The position numbers and the translations under genes were made by a program. From Acidocella sp. (GTDB lineage: Bacteria > Pseudomonadota > Alphaproteobacteria > Acetobacterales > Acetobacteraceae), in assembly GCA_028687415.1 (NCBI GenBank), contig JAQUAC010000011.1, positions 1 to 18,746 on the forward strand: DNA of 18,746 nt, in the 5' to 3' direction. Shown in pieces: positions 1-7,449 of this stretch (position 1 is its first letter; each line of letters starts with the position of its first letter). The notes below the pieces were generated by a model. It worked only from the letters and a program-made list of their open reading frames with translations, was not told where the DNA came from and ran no database searches.

Positions 1-650
1 GTCATTGCCTGCCGCCGGTCACGCCCAACAAACAGATATCGCGCCGCTGGCCGTCCCTCCATGATCGCCTCGCGCATACGCGCCGCCGCGTCCCGCGCCG
101 CGTCGGAGAGCGGGATCATCCGCTCCTTGCCGCCCTTGCCCTTCACCAGCAGCATCACGGCATCAGTCGACAAAGCCTGCGCCGGCAACGCCAGCAACTC
201 GGACACGCGCAGTCCGCTGGCGTAGAGAATTTCCAGCCCAGCCACGGCTTTCAGCCCTGGCAGACCGGGCATCTCCCTGGCTGCCGAGAGCAGCGCCTCA
301 ACTTCCGCCTCACTCAAATATTTCGGCAACACCTGCGGCAGCCGTGGGGAGGCCAGTTCCGCCACCGGATTGTCCTCGCGCAGCCCCTCCCGCAACAGAA
401 ACAGATAAAACTGCCGCAAGGCCGAGAGCCGTCTGGCCTGGGTTCTGGCCGCCATGCCCTGGTCATGCAGAAACACCATGTAAGCACTGACCGAAGCTTC
501 GTCCGCCTGACTCAGGCTGCCCCCGCGCCGCGCCAAAAACTCCGTGAAATCATCCAGATCGGCCTGATACGCCGCAAGCGTATTGGCGGCGGCACCACGC
601 TCGGCGGCCAACATTTCGAGGAACGCTTCAGCCCGGCTATCTATCGTCAT
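1..650 (-). CDS. xerD: Site-specific tyrosine recombinase XerD (C-terminus cut by window edge)
   Basis: Reading the minus strand from an ATG at 648-650 gives an uninterrupted frame of 216 codons that leaves the window at position 1. The product begins MTIDSRAEAFLEML and has the layout of XerC/XerD recombinases. Residues about 1-95 form the core-binding (SAM-like) domain, with the NTLAAYQADLDDF and ARRLSALRQFY segments. The catalytic domain begins near residue 110. Two of the six catalytic residues are visible, in YASGLRVSELL (Arg148) and VKGKGGKERMIPL (Lys172), at the same numbers as in E. coli XerD. The remaining ones (H-x-x-R, H, Tyr) lie outside the window. In the known family, XerD works with XerC and FtsK at dif to resolve chromosome dimers. 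The gene is divergent from aroKB with only 28 nt between the start codons. XerC is the alternative, but the neighbouring shikimate kinase gene and the residue numbering favour XerD. Confidence 0.9.
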   Translation of the reverse strand, partial: MTIDSRAEAFLEMLAAERGAAANTLAAYQADLDDFTEFLARRGGSLSQADEASVSAYMVFLHDQGMAARTQARRLSALRQFYLFLLREGLREDNPVAELASPRLPQVLPKYLSEAEVEALLSAAREMPGLPGLKAVAGLEILYASGLRVSELLALPAQALSTDAVMLLVKGKGGKERMIPLSDAARDAAARMREAIMEGRPAARYLFVGRDRRQAM

Positions 651-678
651 ATCTTTAATGTGATAAGCCTACCGGACG

Positions 679-2322
679 ATGCCACTCAACAGCGAATCTC
701 TCCCCGATAACGAACGGAGCATCGTGCTCGTAGGCCTGATGGGTGCAGGCAAAACCGCTATCGGCAAGCGCCTCGCCGCCCAGCTCGGCCTGCCGTTTTT
801 CGACGCTGATCAAGAGATCGAGCGTGCCGCCGGCACCACCATCGCCGAAATCTTCCGTATCCACGGCGAGGCATATTTCCGTGCCGGTGAAAAGCGCGTC
901 ATCCAGCGCCTGCTTGCCGGTGGCCGCATCGTGCTCGCCCCCGGCGGCGGCGCCTTCATGGACCCGGAAACCAGAGCCACGGTCCGCGAACTCGCGATCT
1001 CAGTCTGGCTCCGCTGCCCGCTTCCCATTCTGTTGCAGCGTGTGCAGGGCCGCACGCACCGCCCTTTGCTCAACACCGGTAACCCGGCTGAAATCCTGCA
1101 ACGGCTCTCCGCCGAACGCAGCCCGTTCTATGCACAAGCCGACATCATCATCGACGGTTCAGAGGATCCCCCCCACGTGACCACAACCAATGTCATCAAC
1201 GCCCTGGCCCAATACAGCTCCCCCCGCCGGGTGACGGTGGCGCTGTCCCAGAACCAGTACGACGTCCTCATCGGCCCGAACCTACTCCAGCGCGCCGGAG
1301 CCGCCATCGCCCCACTCCTGCGGCATCCGCGCTGCGTCATCATCACGGATTCGAACGTCGCGGCGGTGCATCTGCAAACCCTGCAATCCAGCCTGACGGA
1401 TGTCGGCATCTCTCATACGGTGCTGACCGTAGCACCGGGCGAGCCCTCGAAAAGTTTGCCAACCTGGCAGAGCCTCATCGAGTCCCTGCTGGCGCAGAAA
1501 GTCGACCGCCACACGGCGATCATCGCCCTGGGCGGCGGCGTGGTTGGCGATCTGGCTGGTTTCACCGCCGCCGCCACGCTGCGCGGCCTGCCCTTCATCC
1601 AGATCCCGACCACGCTGCTGGCCCAGGTCGATTCGAGCGTGGGCGGCAAGACCGGCGTAAACTGCGTCTACGGCAAGAATCTTATCGGCGCCTTCCACCA
1701 ACCGCTGCTCGTCATCGCCGATACGAGCGTGCTGCAAACCCTGCCGCCACGGGAGCGCCGCGCCGGCTATGCCGAGATCATCAAGGCAGGGCTGATCGCG
1801 GACGCCCCATTCTACGAGTGGTGCGAAACTCATGCCGAGGCAATGATGACCGGCGATGACACGCTGTTGGCCGAAGCCATCGAGCGAGCGGTGCGCTTCA
1901 AGGCGCTTGTGGTTGGCGACGATGAGCGCGAGACCAAACCGAATAATGGCCGGGCGTTGCTCAATCTGGGCCACACCTTCGCCCACGCTTTAGAAGCCGA
2001 GACCGGCTATGGCGCTGGGTTGCTGCATGGCGAGGCCGTGGCCACCGGTCTGGTGCTGGCAACCCATCTTTCCGCCCAGCTTGGCCTCTGCCCACAGGAA
2101 GACACCAGCCGCGTGGCTGACCATGTCACCCGCGCCGGCCTGCCCGCGCGCATCGCGGGGCTGAAAGCGGAAAACCTGCTGGCGCATATGAAGCAGGATA
2201 AGAAGATGAGCGGCGGTAAGCTGACCTTCGTGCTGACACGCGGAATTGGCCAGGCATTCACCAGCAACGATGTCACGGAAGATTCCGTCCGCGCCACTCT
2301 GCTGGCGAACGGCGCAGTCTAG
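679..2322 (+). CDS. aroKB: Bifunctional shikimate kinase / 3-dehydroquinate synthase (AroK-AroB fusion)
   Basis: A single 547-residue frame holds two shikimate-pathway enzymes. Residues about 13-175 are shikimate kinase: Walker A GLMGAGKT at 19-26, the shikimate-binding FDAD at 41-44, FRAGE with Arg68, the glycine triplet at 89-91, and the lid-side RPLL with Arg129. A short linker (about 176-186) leads to 3-dehydroquinate synthase at 187-545. That half shows NAD-binding GGGVVGDLAGF at 285-295, PTTLLAQVDSSVGGKTGVN at 310-328, KNLIGAFHQP at 333-342, and the expected zinc ligands Glu366 (GYAEIIKAG), His432 (LGHTFAHALE) and His450 (LLHGEAV). Both halves look catalytically complete. The enzymes catalyse steps 2 (AroB) and 5 (AroK) of chorismate synthesis in the cytosol. 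In most bacteria they are separate adjacent genes; fused forms are known elsewhere, for example in Thermotoga. The ATG at 679 has no strong Shine-Dalgarno sequence. Confidence 0.96.
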   Translation: MPLNSESLPDNERSIVLVGLMGAGKTAIGKRLAAQLGLPFFDADQEIERAAGTTIAEIFRIHGEAYFRAGEKRVIQRLLAGGRIVLAPGGGAFMDPETRATVRELAISVWLRCPLPILLQRVQGRTHRPLLNTGNPAEILQRLSAERSPFYAQADIIIDGSEDPPHVTTTNVINALAQYSSPRRVTVALSQNQYDVLIGPNLLQRAGAAIAPLLRHPRCVIITDSNVAAVHLQTLQSSLTDVGISHTVLTVAPGEPSKSLPTWQSLIESLLAQKVDRHTAIIALGGGVVGDLAGFTAAATLRGLPFIQIPTTLLAQVDSSVGGKTGVNCVYGKNLIGAFHQPLLVIADTSVLQTLPPRERRAGYAEIIKAGLIADAPFYEWCETHAEAMMTGDDTLLAEAIERAVRFKALVVGDDERETKPNNGRALLNLGHTFAHALEAETGYGAGLLHGEAVATGLVLATHLSAQLGLCPQEDTSRVADHVTRAGLPARIAGLKAENLLAHMKQDKKMSGGKLTFVLTRGIGQAFTSNDVTEDSVRATLLANGAV

Positions 2323-2328
2323 TAATGC

Positions 2329-2363
2329 CGGCTTGTCAGCGCTTCTCGGAGCCTGACAAGCCG
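2329..2363. terminator. Candidate terminator hairpin between convergent genes
   Basis: A perfect 11-bp inverted repeat (CGGCTTGTCAG at 2329-2339, CTGACAAGCCG at 2353-2363) with a 13-nt loop fills the 50-nt gap between the convergent ends of aroKB and the lytic transglycosylase gene. Its position fits a shared terminator, but neither strand has a clear T-run after the stem. Function is therefore inferred from placement only. Confidence 0.5.
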
Positions 2364-2372
2364 CTTAAACTA

Positions 2373-3650
2373 TCAGGATTGCGCTTCCGGCGGCAGCACC
2401 ATGCACCCAGTGGGTCCGCCTGAAAGCCTGCTGCAGGCATTCACCGCATCGTCATGCTGCAAGCCCACCACGCGCGCGCGGTACTTCACATGCCCTTGCG
2501 TATGGACTGATACCACCATCGCGCGGCCATTCACCAGCATCTGCACAGCGGCAAGTTCGGCAATCCCAAGCGCGGCCTTGGCGTTGGAAGAGCTGTCATA
2601 CGCCCCGACCTGAATGGCCCACCCCTCATGGCTATGCGACAGATTCGACGGCAGATCAGCCGCCGCTGATGGTGTATCGGCCATGGCCGCCGGAATAAGT
2701 GAAAAGCCCCGATGCGGCGACGGAGGCGGAGGTGGCGGAATATAAGCCGCCTCAACCGGTGCCGATGCATAGATCGCCGAGTTCGTCGAAGCCACCATTT
2801 GCGGCGGCGGCGTTGGCGCTGGCGGCGGCATGGGGACGGAAGCAACCCGCGCCGGCGGTGGCACATAGACCTGCGCGGCGGGCCTCGCCACTGGCGCAAT
2901 ACTCGCCACCCGCACTGGTGGGCTGCTGTCCCGGATAACCGGCCCAGGTGCTGCTGGCACGAAGCCAGGCGGCAGAATCCCCGGTGCGTCCGATGCCGAC
3001 TGCGTATTGAGTGCGAGCTGGTCCGCTCCGGACCGATGCACCGGATAATAACCCTGAATATTCGGGGCGATCATCGCCACGTAATTGACCGTCTCGCTCG
3101 GCAGTCTCCGCCGTCCGTTCACGTAGGAATCAAGCCGGCCTGGCCCCGCGTTATACGCGGCCAGAAAACCTGGCGAGCCGTAGATCTGGTACATCTCATG
3201 GATATAGGCCGCGCCCGCCATGATGTTGTCGTATGGGTTAAACGGGTCGTTCCCCAACCCGTAACGGGACGCCATTTCCTGATAGGTCTCGGGCTCAAGC
3301 TGCATCAGCCCCATCGCCCCGGCGCCGGAAACGGTCAGTTGCCCGCCAATATATTCGTGCCCGCCGGATTCCACGCGCATGACTTGGCGGATCCACATGG
3401 CGGGAACATCAAAATGGGATGCCGCGATATTGATATACGGCCCCCACGGGTCACTCGACGGCCCTGGCGGCGTGTAGTTATGGGCGGCATGCTCAATGTA
3501 ATAATTCGTTGAGAATTCCTGCCCCACCGGCCTGCTGGACGCGCAAGCCGATAGCAAGGCCAACCCCGCGCAGCCAAGCGAAAGCTTCAGCCGGACACCG
3601 ATATGTCTACTCACTAACAGACGAACCCTATATCGGGAGCTTGCAACCAC
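2373..3650 (-). CDS. Lipoprotein lytic transglycosylase with SLT and SPOR domains
   Basis: This 425-residue protein starts at a GTG (3648-3650) with GGAGG nine nt upstream. A later GTG at 3614 would give a shorter signal peptide but has a poorer ribosome site. A basic N-terminus and hydrophobic stretch end in the lipobox LSAC (Cys36), which predicts an envelope lipoprotein. Residues about 70-205 are a family 1-type SLT domain: catalytic Glu94 in RVESGG, GAMGLMQL at 111-118 and AYNAGPG at 165-171. A proline-rich linker (about 225-312, with PPPPPP runs) leads to a SPOR domain at about 343-420, beginning GWAIQVGAY. SLT enzymes cleave the MurNAc-GlcNAc bond, leaving 1,6-anhydro ends. SPOR domains bind denuded glycan strands at the septum, so I infer a role in peptidoglycan remodelling during division. 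It lies convergent to aroKB and divergent from the small lipoprotein gene. Confidence 0.9.
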   Translation of the reverse strand: MVASSRYRVRLLVSRHIGVRLKLSLGCAGLALLSACASSRPVGQEFSTNYYIEHAAHNYTPPGPSSDPWGPYINIAASHFDVPAMWIRQVMRVESGGHEYIGGQLTVSGAGAMGLMQLEPETYQEMASRYGLGNDPFNPYDNIMAGAAYIHEMYQIYGSPGFLAAYNAGPGRLDSYVNGRRRLPSETVNYVAMIAPNIQGYYPVHRSGADQLALNTQSASDAPGILPPGFVPAAPGPVIRDSSPPVRVASIAPVARPAAQVYVPPPARVASVPMPPPAPTPPPQMVASTNSAIYASAPVEAAYIPPPPPPSPHRGFSLIPAAMADTPSAAADLPSNLSHSHEGWAIQVGAYDSSSNAKAALGIAELAAVQMLVNGRAMVVSVHTQGHVKYRARVVGLQHDDAVNACSRLSGGPTGCMVLPPEAQS

Positions 3651-3819
3651 GATGTGAAGCCTCCAGCAGTCTATACGCCATCGTTTTCAAGTTATTTAGC
3701 TCAATAGTGGCTTAAACAAGGCGATGTAACCTCTTATGCGACAATGGAAGTTGGGGCAAGGAAAACTTGTTTCATTACCACGCTACCGCCCCGCCGCCAG
3801 CGGTGCTACGCTTTGCTAC

Positions 3820-4212
3820 ATGCGCGCGATAAAGCCCTCCACCCTGCGCCAATATCTGGCTCTGGGCAGTACTCTTGCTCTTCTCTCCGGCCTGACAGGC
3901 TGCGCGACGCCCGCGCCCGTCACACAGGCTTCGCGGCAAGCCACCACCGGCAGTTTCTACACAGGTACGGTTGTCTCAGTCCGGCATGTCGGCACCACGG
4001 CCAACAGCACCGGCTCGGTTAATCAGGTCATGTCTGTGCTAGGCCAGCCACCCGCAATCCCCCAATCATCCGCGATGGAAATCGTCATCCGCCTTGCGGA
4101 CGGCTCGGTACGAACCTTCGCCCAGCCGTCACAGCCGGCCCTTAATGGGCTGTCCCCCGGCAAGCGCGTTACCGTTACCGAAGCCGCGGAAACCACCATC
4201 CACCAAGAATAG
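3820..4212 (+). CDS. Small outer-membrane lipoprotein, SlyB/Pcp-like but lacking the glycine zipper
   Basis: The open frame extends back to 3736, but the ATG at 3820 immediately precedes a clean lipoprotein signal: basic start MRAIKPSTLRQ, hydrophobic core, lipobox LTGC (Cys28). This gives a 130-residue product. The mature part has TGTVVSVRHVG, then MEIVIRLADGSVRTFAQ and LSPGKRVTVTEA. These match, in order, the flanking segments of SlyB/Pcp lipoproteins as I remember them: GTIVNVRPV, then VELEIRKDDGNTI, then FSPGQRVVL. The glycine-rich two-helix zipper that normally lies between them is replaced by a short linker containing GSVNQVMSVLGQPPAIPQ. SlyB is an abundant outer-membrane stress lipoprotein; whether this reduced form shares that role is unknown. 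The gene is divergent from the lytic transglycosylase gene, so an envelope role is plausible. No clear Shine-Dalgarno sequence precedes the chosen start. Confidence 0.7.
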   Translation: MRAIKPSTLRQYLALGSTLALLSGLTGCATPAPVTQASRQATTGSFYTGTVVSVRHVGTTANSTGSVNQVMSVLGQPPAIPQSSAMEIVIRLADGSVRTFAQPSQPALNGLSPGKRVTVTEAAETTIHQE

Positions 4213-4292
4213 CGGTCCTCCCCTCTTTAAATTACTCTTCATCCCCAACCGTCACGGTTGATGCTGCCTGCCCATTCAGCTATCGCCAAGCC

Positions 4293-5192
4293 ATGAACCT
4301 GATTGTGCCAGATCACGGCAAGGCTGAGATCAGTCGGCAGCATTCCGCCGCGACCTCTCGCCCTCCCATCGTTATCGCCCCTTCTCGCGGCTGGCGGGAC
4401 GGCTTTACCTTGGCTGCGGCGGATATTGCTGAAACCGTGCGCCTCTGGCCCCTGGTCTGGACACTAAGCTTTTTCGACATACGGCTACGCTATCGCGGGT
4501 CGCTTCTGGGGCCGTTCTGGCTGACCTTGTCGACGGCGATCATGGTCGCCTCGATCGGTTTCCTCTACGCCAAGCTGTTTCACCAGGATGTTTCCGCCTA
4601 TCTGCCATTTCTGGCTATTTCCCTGGTGCTTTGGAATTTCATCAACACAATCACCTCCGAGGGTGCCACCTGCCTCACGCAGTCCGAGGGCATGATCCGT
4701 TCCATGCGCATGCCGCACTCGCTGCACGCCGCGCGAGTGGTGATGCGTAATGTGTTGGTGCTGGGGCATAATCTTATTGTTATCGTGGTGGTTTTCGCCA
4801 TTTTTCGTACCACGCCCAACATCTCGGCGTTCAGCCTGATTCCCGCTTGCCTGCTCTGGGCGGTCGATGGCTTCGCCGTTTGCCTGCTGCTGGGCATCTT
4901 CGGAGCACGCTTCCGTGATATCCCGCCCATCATCGGCAGCATCATGCAAATTGCGTTCTACATGACGCCGATCATGTGGAGCCCGACCATGCTCATGCAT
5001 CGTGGCTTCGCCATCGCCCTCGTCAAGCTGAACCCGTTTTTCTCCCTGCTGGAGATCGTCCGCGGTCCACTGCTCAACATGCCCTTGGAGCCGGAGGCCT
5101 GGACCACCGCCCTCGCCTATTCGGCCGTCCTGCTCCTGCTCACGACTATCGCCTTCATCCGCGCCCGCTCGCGCATCCCTTACTGGGTATAA
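4293..5192 (+). CDS. Polysaccharide ABC exporter permease, Wzm/KpsM type
   Basis: This 299-residue ABC-2 type membrane protein has a cytoplasmic N-terminal stretch of about 50 residues, then the family's characteristic FDIRLRYRGSLLGPFW at 61-76. About six hydrophobic segments follow (roughly 77-95, 105-120, 150-171, 180-203, 212-229, 274-289). ARFRDIPPII at 205-214 and MTPIMWSP at 224-231 are typical of O-antigen/capsule/teichoic-acid exporter permeases. It pairs with the ATPase gene starting 3 nt downstream. Together they should move a lipid-linked glycan across the inner membrane. No glycosyltransferase genes lie nearby, so the exported glycan cannot be named. The start is the first ATG; no strong ribosome site is visible and a later start cannot be excluded. 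Confidence 0.9.
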   Translation: MNLIVPDHGKAEISRQHSAATSRPPIVIAPSRGWRDGFTLAAADIAETVRLWPLVWTLSFFDIRLRYRGSLLGPFWLTLSTAIMVASIGFLYAKLFHQDVSAYLPFLAISLVLWNFINTITSEGATCLTQSEGMIRSMRMPHSLHAARVVMRNVLVLGHNLIVIVVVFAIFRTTPNISAFSLIPACLLWAVDGFAVCLLLGIFGARFRDIPPIIGSIMQIAFYMTPIMWSPTMLMHRGFAIALVKLNPFFSLLEIVRGPLLNMPLEPEAWTTALAYSAVLLLLTTIAFIRARSRIPYWV

Positions 5193-5195
5193 TCC

Positions 5196-5978
5196 GTGGC
5201 CAAACTCATCGCGCAAAATGTCACGGTCTCTTTCCCGCTCTATCATGGCGAGAGCCGGAGTCTGAAGAAAACCGTCTTCGCCGCCGCCTCCGGCCGACTG
5301 GGGCAGGATAAAAAGCACCGCCTGGTCGTCGAGGCTCTGCGGGATGTCTCCTTCTCCTTGAAAACCGGGGACCGTCTGGGCTTTGTAGGCTCCAACGGCG
5401 CGGGCAAAACCACCCTGCTGCGGACCATGGCCGGCATCTACGAGCCCGTCGCTGGGAGTATCACCATAGACGGCGCCATAACGGCCCTGCTCGACCCCGG
5501 CCAAGGGATGAATTTCGACCTCACCGGCAATGAGAACATCCGGCTCCGTGCGCTGTTCAGCGGCTATCCGGAGAGCGAGATCACGCGGCTCCAAGCCGAT
5601 GTCGCTGAATTCGCTGAGCTGGACCAGTTTCTGGACCTGCCCGTGCGCACTTACAGCTCCGGCATGGTCGTCCGGCTCGGCTTTGCCCTGGCCACCGCTA
5701 TCAAGCCGCAGATCCTCCTGATGGATGAGTGGATTCTCGCCGGCGACGCATCCTTTATGGATAAAGCCCGCCACCGCCTGGAAACCATGGTGCGCGGCGC
5801 GGATATCCTGGTCCTGTCCTCCCACAGTGCGGAAATCATCATGCAGTGGTGCAACCGCGTCATCTGGATGGATCGCGGCCAGGTCCGGGCTGACGGCACA
5901 CCAGAGGAGGTTCTGGCCGCCTACCTGCCCCCCGAGCAATTCGCACAAGTAAAGGCGGCGGCTGACGTCGCCGTCTGA
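5196..5978 (+). CDS. Polysaccharide ABC exporter ATPase, Wzt/KpsT type
   Basis: This 260-residue ABC ATPase starts with GTG, 3 nt after the permease stop codon. Walker A is GSNGAGKT (65-72), the signature YSSGMVVRLGF (153-163), Walker B ILLMDE (173-178) and the switch histidine His210 (SSHSAE). The segment ALLDPGQGMNFDLTGNENI (97-115) and the Walker B continuation EWILAGD are hallmarks of the polysaccharide-exporter ATPase subfamily. The protein ends soon after the nucleotide-binding domain. The C-terminal carbohydrate-binding domain found in O-antigen exporters that recognise a capped chain (E. coli O9a Wzt) is absent, so it resembles KpsT-like or chain-length-independent exporters. The aminotransferase gene begins 9 nt downstream, consistent with co-transcription. 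Confidence 0.92.
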   Translation: MAKLIAQNVTVSFPLYHGESRSLKKTVFAAASGRLGQDKKHRLVVEALRDVSFSLKTGDRLGFVGSNGAGKTTLLRTMAGIYEPVAGSITIDGAITALLDPGQGMNFDLTGNENIRLRALFSGYPESEITRLQADVAEFAELDQFLDLPVRTYSSGMVVRLGFALATAIKPQILLMDEWILAGDASFMDKARHRLETMVRGADILVLSSHSAEIIMQWCNRVIWMDRGQVRADGTPEEVLAAYLPPEQFAQVKAAADVAV

Positions 5979-5987
5979 TCTGATAGC

Positions 5988-6833
5988 ATGGCCTCCATCG
6001 CCTATGTGAACGGAGCCTACCACCCCTTACGGGACGCCTCGGTTAACATTGAGGATCGTGGCTACCAGTTCGGCGACGGTATCTACGAGGTTCTGTACAC
6101 GTACCGCGGCGCACCTGTTGATGCCGAACTGCACCTGAACCGGCTGACGCGTAACCTGCAAGCCATTGAGCTGCCCAGCCCAATGTCCACCGCCGCCCTG
6201 CTCACGGTCATCCGGCAGGTATTGCGGCTTAACCGCATCTCCACCGGCCTTGTTTATATCCAGGTCACACGCGGCGTGGCCCAGCGGGACCATCCCTTCC
6301 CCGCGCCACCGCCCCGGCCCAGCCTCGTCATCACCGCGCGGCGCAAAGCCGAGCCGCCGGATGATATCAGCACCTGGACCACCACCGCCATCACCCTGCC
6401 GGATGAGCGCTGGGGAAGCTGCGACATCAAATCCATCAACCTGCTGCCGAATGTCCTGGCCCGCCAAGCCGCCAAGCGTGCCGGGGCCTATGAGGCCATT
6501 CTGTATGACAAGCAGGACAACGTGACCGAGGGTGCCGCCAGCTCTGTCTGGATCGTCAACCGTGACGGCGTGCTGCTGACGCGGGCACTGGATCGGCACA
6601 TCCTGCCCGGCTGCACCCGCGCAGCACTCATCGAGACTTTAACCGTGCCCATCCTGGAAGCCAGCTTCTCCCTGGACGATTTGCGCGCGGCACGGGAGAT
6701 TTTCCTGACCAGCGCCACCTCCTTCGTGAAGCCCGTCACACGGCTGGACGGCGCGCCCGTCGGCAACGGCGCCCCCGGCATGGTCGCCACCGCGCTATTC
6801 GAGCAGTATATTCGCCGCATCAAAGCCCTTTAA
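5988..6833 (+). CDS. dat: D-amino acid aminotransferase (PLP class IV)
   Basis: This 281-residue class IV aminotransferase starts MASIAYVNGAY. The Schiff-base lysine is Lys148 in CDIKSINLLPNV, with Glu181 in VTEGAASS contacting the PLP ring nitrogen. Tyr33 and the Arg100-x-His102 pair in VTRGVAQRDHPFP correspond to the substrate-carboxylate trap of Bacillus D-alanine aminotransferase (Tyr31, Arg98, His100). That favours D-amino acid transamination over branched-chain aminotransferase or aminodeoxychorismate lyase. The expected reaction interconverts D-alanine plus 2-oxoglutarate with pyruvate plus D-glutamate, linking to peptidoglycan precursors. The gene sits 9 nt after the exporter ATPase and 10 nt before the PaiB-like gene, so the four genes probably share a transcript. 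The functional link to the exporter is unclear. Confidence 0.87.
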   Translation: MASIAYVNGAYHPLRDASVNIEDRGYQFGDGIYEVLYTYRGAPVDAELHLNRLTRNLQAIELPSPMSTAALLTVIRQVLRLNRISTGLVYIQVTRGVAQRDHPFPAPPPRPSLVITARRKAEPPDDISTWTTTAITLPDERWGSCDIKSINLLPNVLARQAAKRAGAYEAILYDKQDNVTEGAASSVWIVNRDGVLLTRALDRHILPGCTRAALIETLTVPILEASFSLDDLRAAREIFLTSATSFVKPVTRLDGAPVGNGAPGMVATALFEQYIRRIKAL

Positions 6834-6843
6834 GGAGCCGGAA

Positions 6844-7449
6844 ATGTACATTCCTCCCGCCTTTGCGGAAGACCGCCCGGAAGAGCTGCACGCCATCATG
6901 CGGGCGGCCTCGCTGCCCGTGCTTGTCTCACCCACGGCATCTGGCCTCCTCGCCACACACCTGCCGCTGAGCCTGCAAGGAGACCGGCTGATCGGCCACA
7001 TGGCCCGGCCCAACCCGCATTGGCGCGAGGCGCTGCCCGGTGCTGATACCCTTGCCATCTTCACGGCGGTGGATGGCTATATCAGCCCCTCCTGGTCGCC
7101 CAGCAAGGCTGAGACGGGCAAGGTCGTGCCGACCTGGAACTACCAGGCGGTCCACGCCACCGGCAAGCTGGAAATCGTCGAAAACCCCACCGCATTGCTG
7201 GAGATCGTGACCGCCCTCACCGAGCGCTACGAATTGCCCCGCCTCCAGCCCTGGGCCGTCAGCGACGCTCCTGCCGGTTACATCTCGGCGATGCTGAAGG
7301 GTATTGTCGGCGTTGTTCTGCACATTTCAAGACTGGAGGGCAAAGCCAAGCTCAGCCAAAACAAATCCCAGGCCGACCGGGAAGGCATGATCGCCGGTGC
7401 AGCAGCGGAAAATCCCGCCCTGGCCGCCGCCATGCGCAAAACGCTTTAA
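6844..7449 (+). CDS. PaiB-like FMN-binding split-barrel protein
   Basis: This 201-residue protein is preceded by AAGGAG at 6832-6837, overlapping the upstream stop and 6 nt from the ATG. It carries the PaiB family signatures in order: MYIPPAF at the start, ATHLPL at 37-42, GHMARPNPHW at 51-60, SPSW at 81-84, VPTWNYQAVHATG at 95-107 and KLSQNKS at 169-175. In Bacillus subtilis, PaiB with the acetyltransferase PaiA affects expression of protease and sporulation genes. Many proteobacterial homologues are annotated as FMN-binding negative transcriptional regulators, although the fold is that of the pyridoxamine-phosphate oxidase-like flavin proteins. No paiA is present here. The actual role in this organism is unknown. 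Its stop overlaps that of the opposite-strand DUF1491 gene. Confidence 0.88.
   Translation: MYIPPAFAEDRPEELHAIMRAASLPVLVSPTASGLLATHLPLSLQGDRLIGHMARPNPHWREALPGADTLAIFTAVDGYISPSWSPSKAETGKVVPTWNYQAVHATGKLEIVENPTALLEIVTALTERYELPRLQPWAVSDAPAGYISAMLKGIVGVVLHISRLEGKAKLSQNKSQADREGMIAGAAAENPALAAAMRKTL

Noticed and set aside
2712..3512. A 266-codon plus-strand frame, extremely Arg/His rich, opposite the lytic transglycosylase
   Set aside because: The Arg-rich repeats are the antisense reading of the proline-rich linker of the real protein.
3651..3819. Promoters for the divergent lytic transglycosylase and small lipoprotein genes
   Set aside because: AT-rich sequence is present and promoters are expected here, but I found no -35/-10 pair with good matches and 16-18 nt spacing on either strand.
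4243..4256. Short dyad AACCG-TCA-CGGTT before the Wzm gene
   Set aside because: A 5-bp stem with a 3-nt loop and no T-run is too weak to call a terminator or operator.
4485..6023. A 512-codon open frame on the minus strand opposite the Wzm, Wzt and dat genes
   Set aside because: It crosses three well-supported plus-strand genes, and its composition (Gly, Asp, His, Gln rich, no family motif) is that of a high-GC antisense shadow. Its length is notable but no domain or ribosome site supports it.
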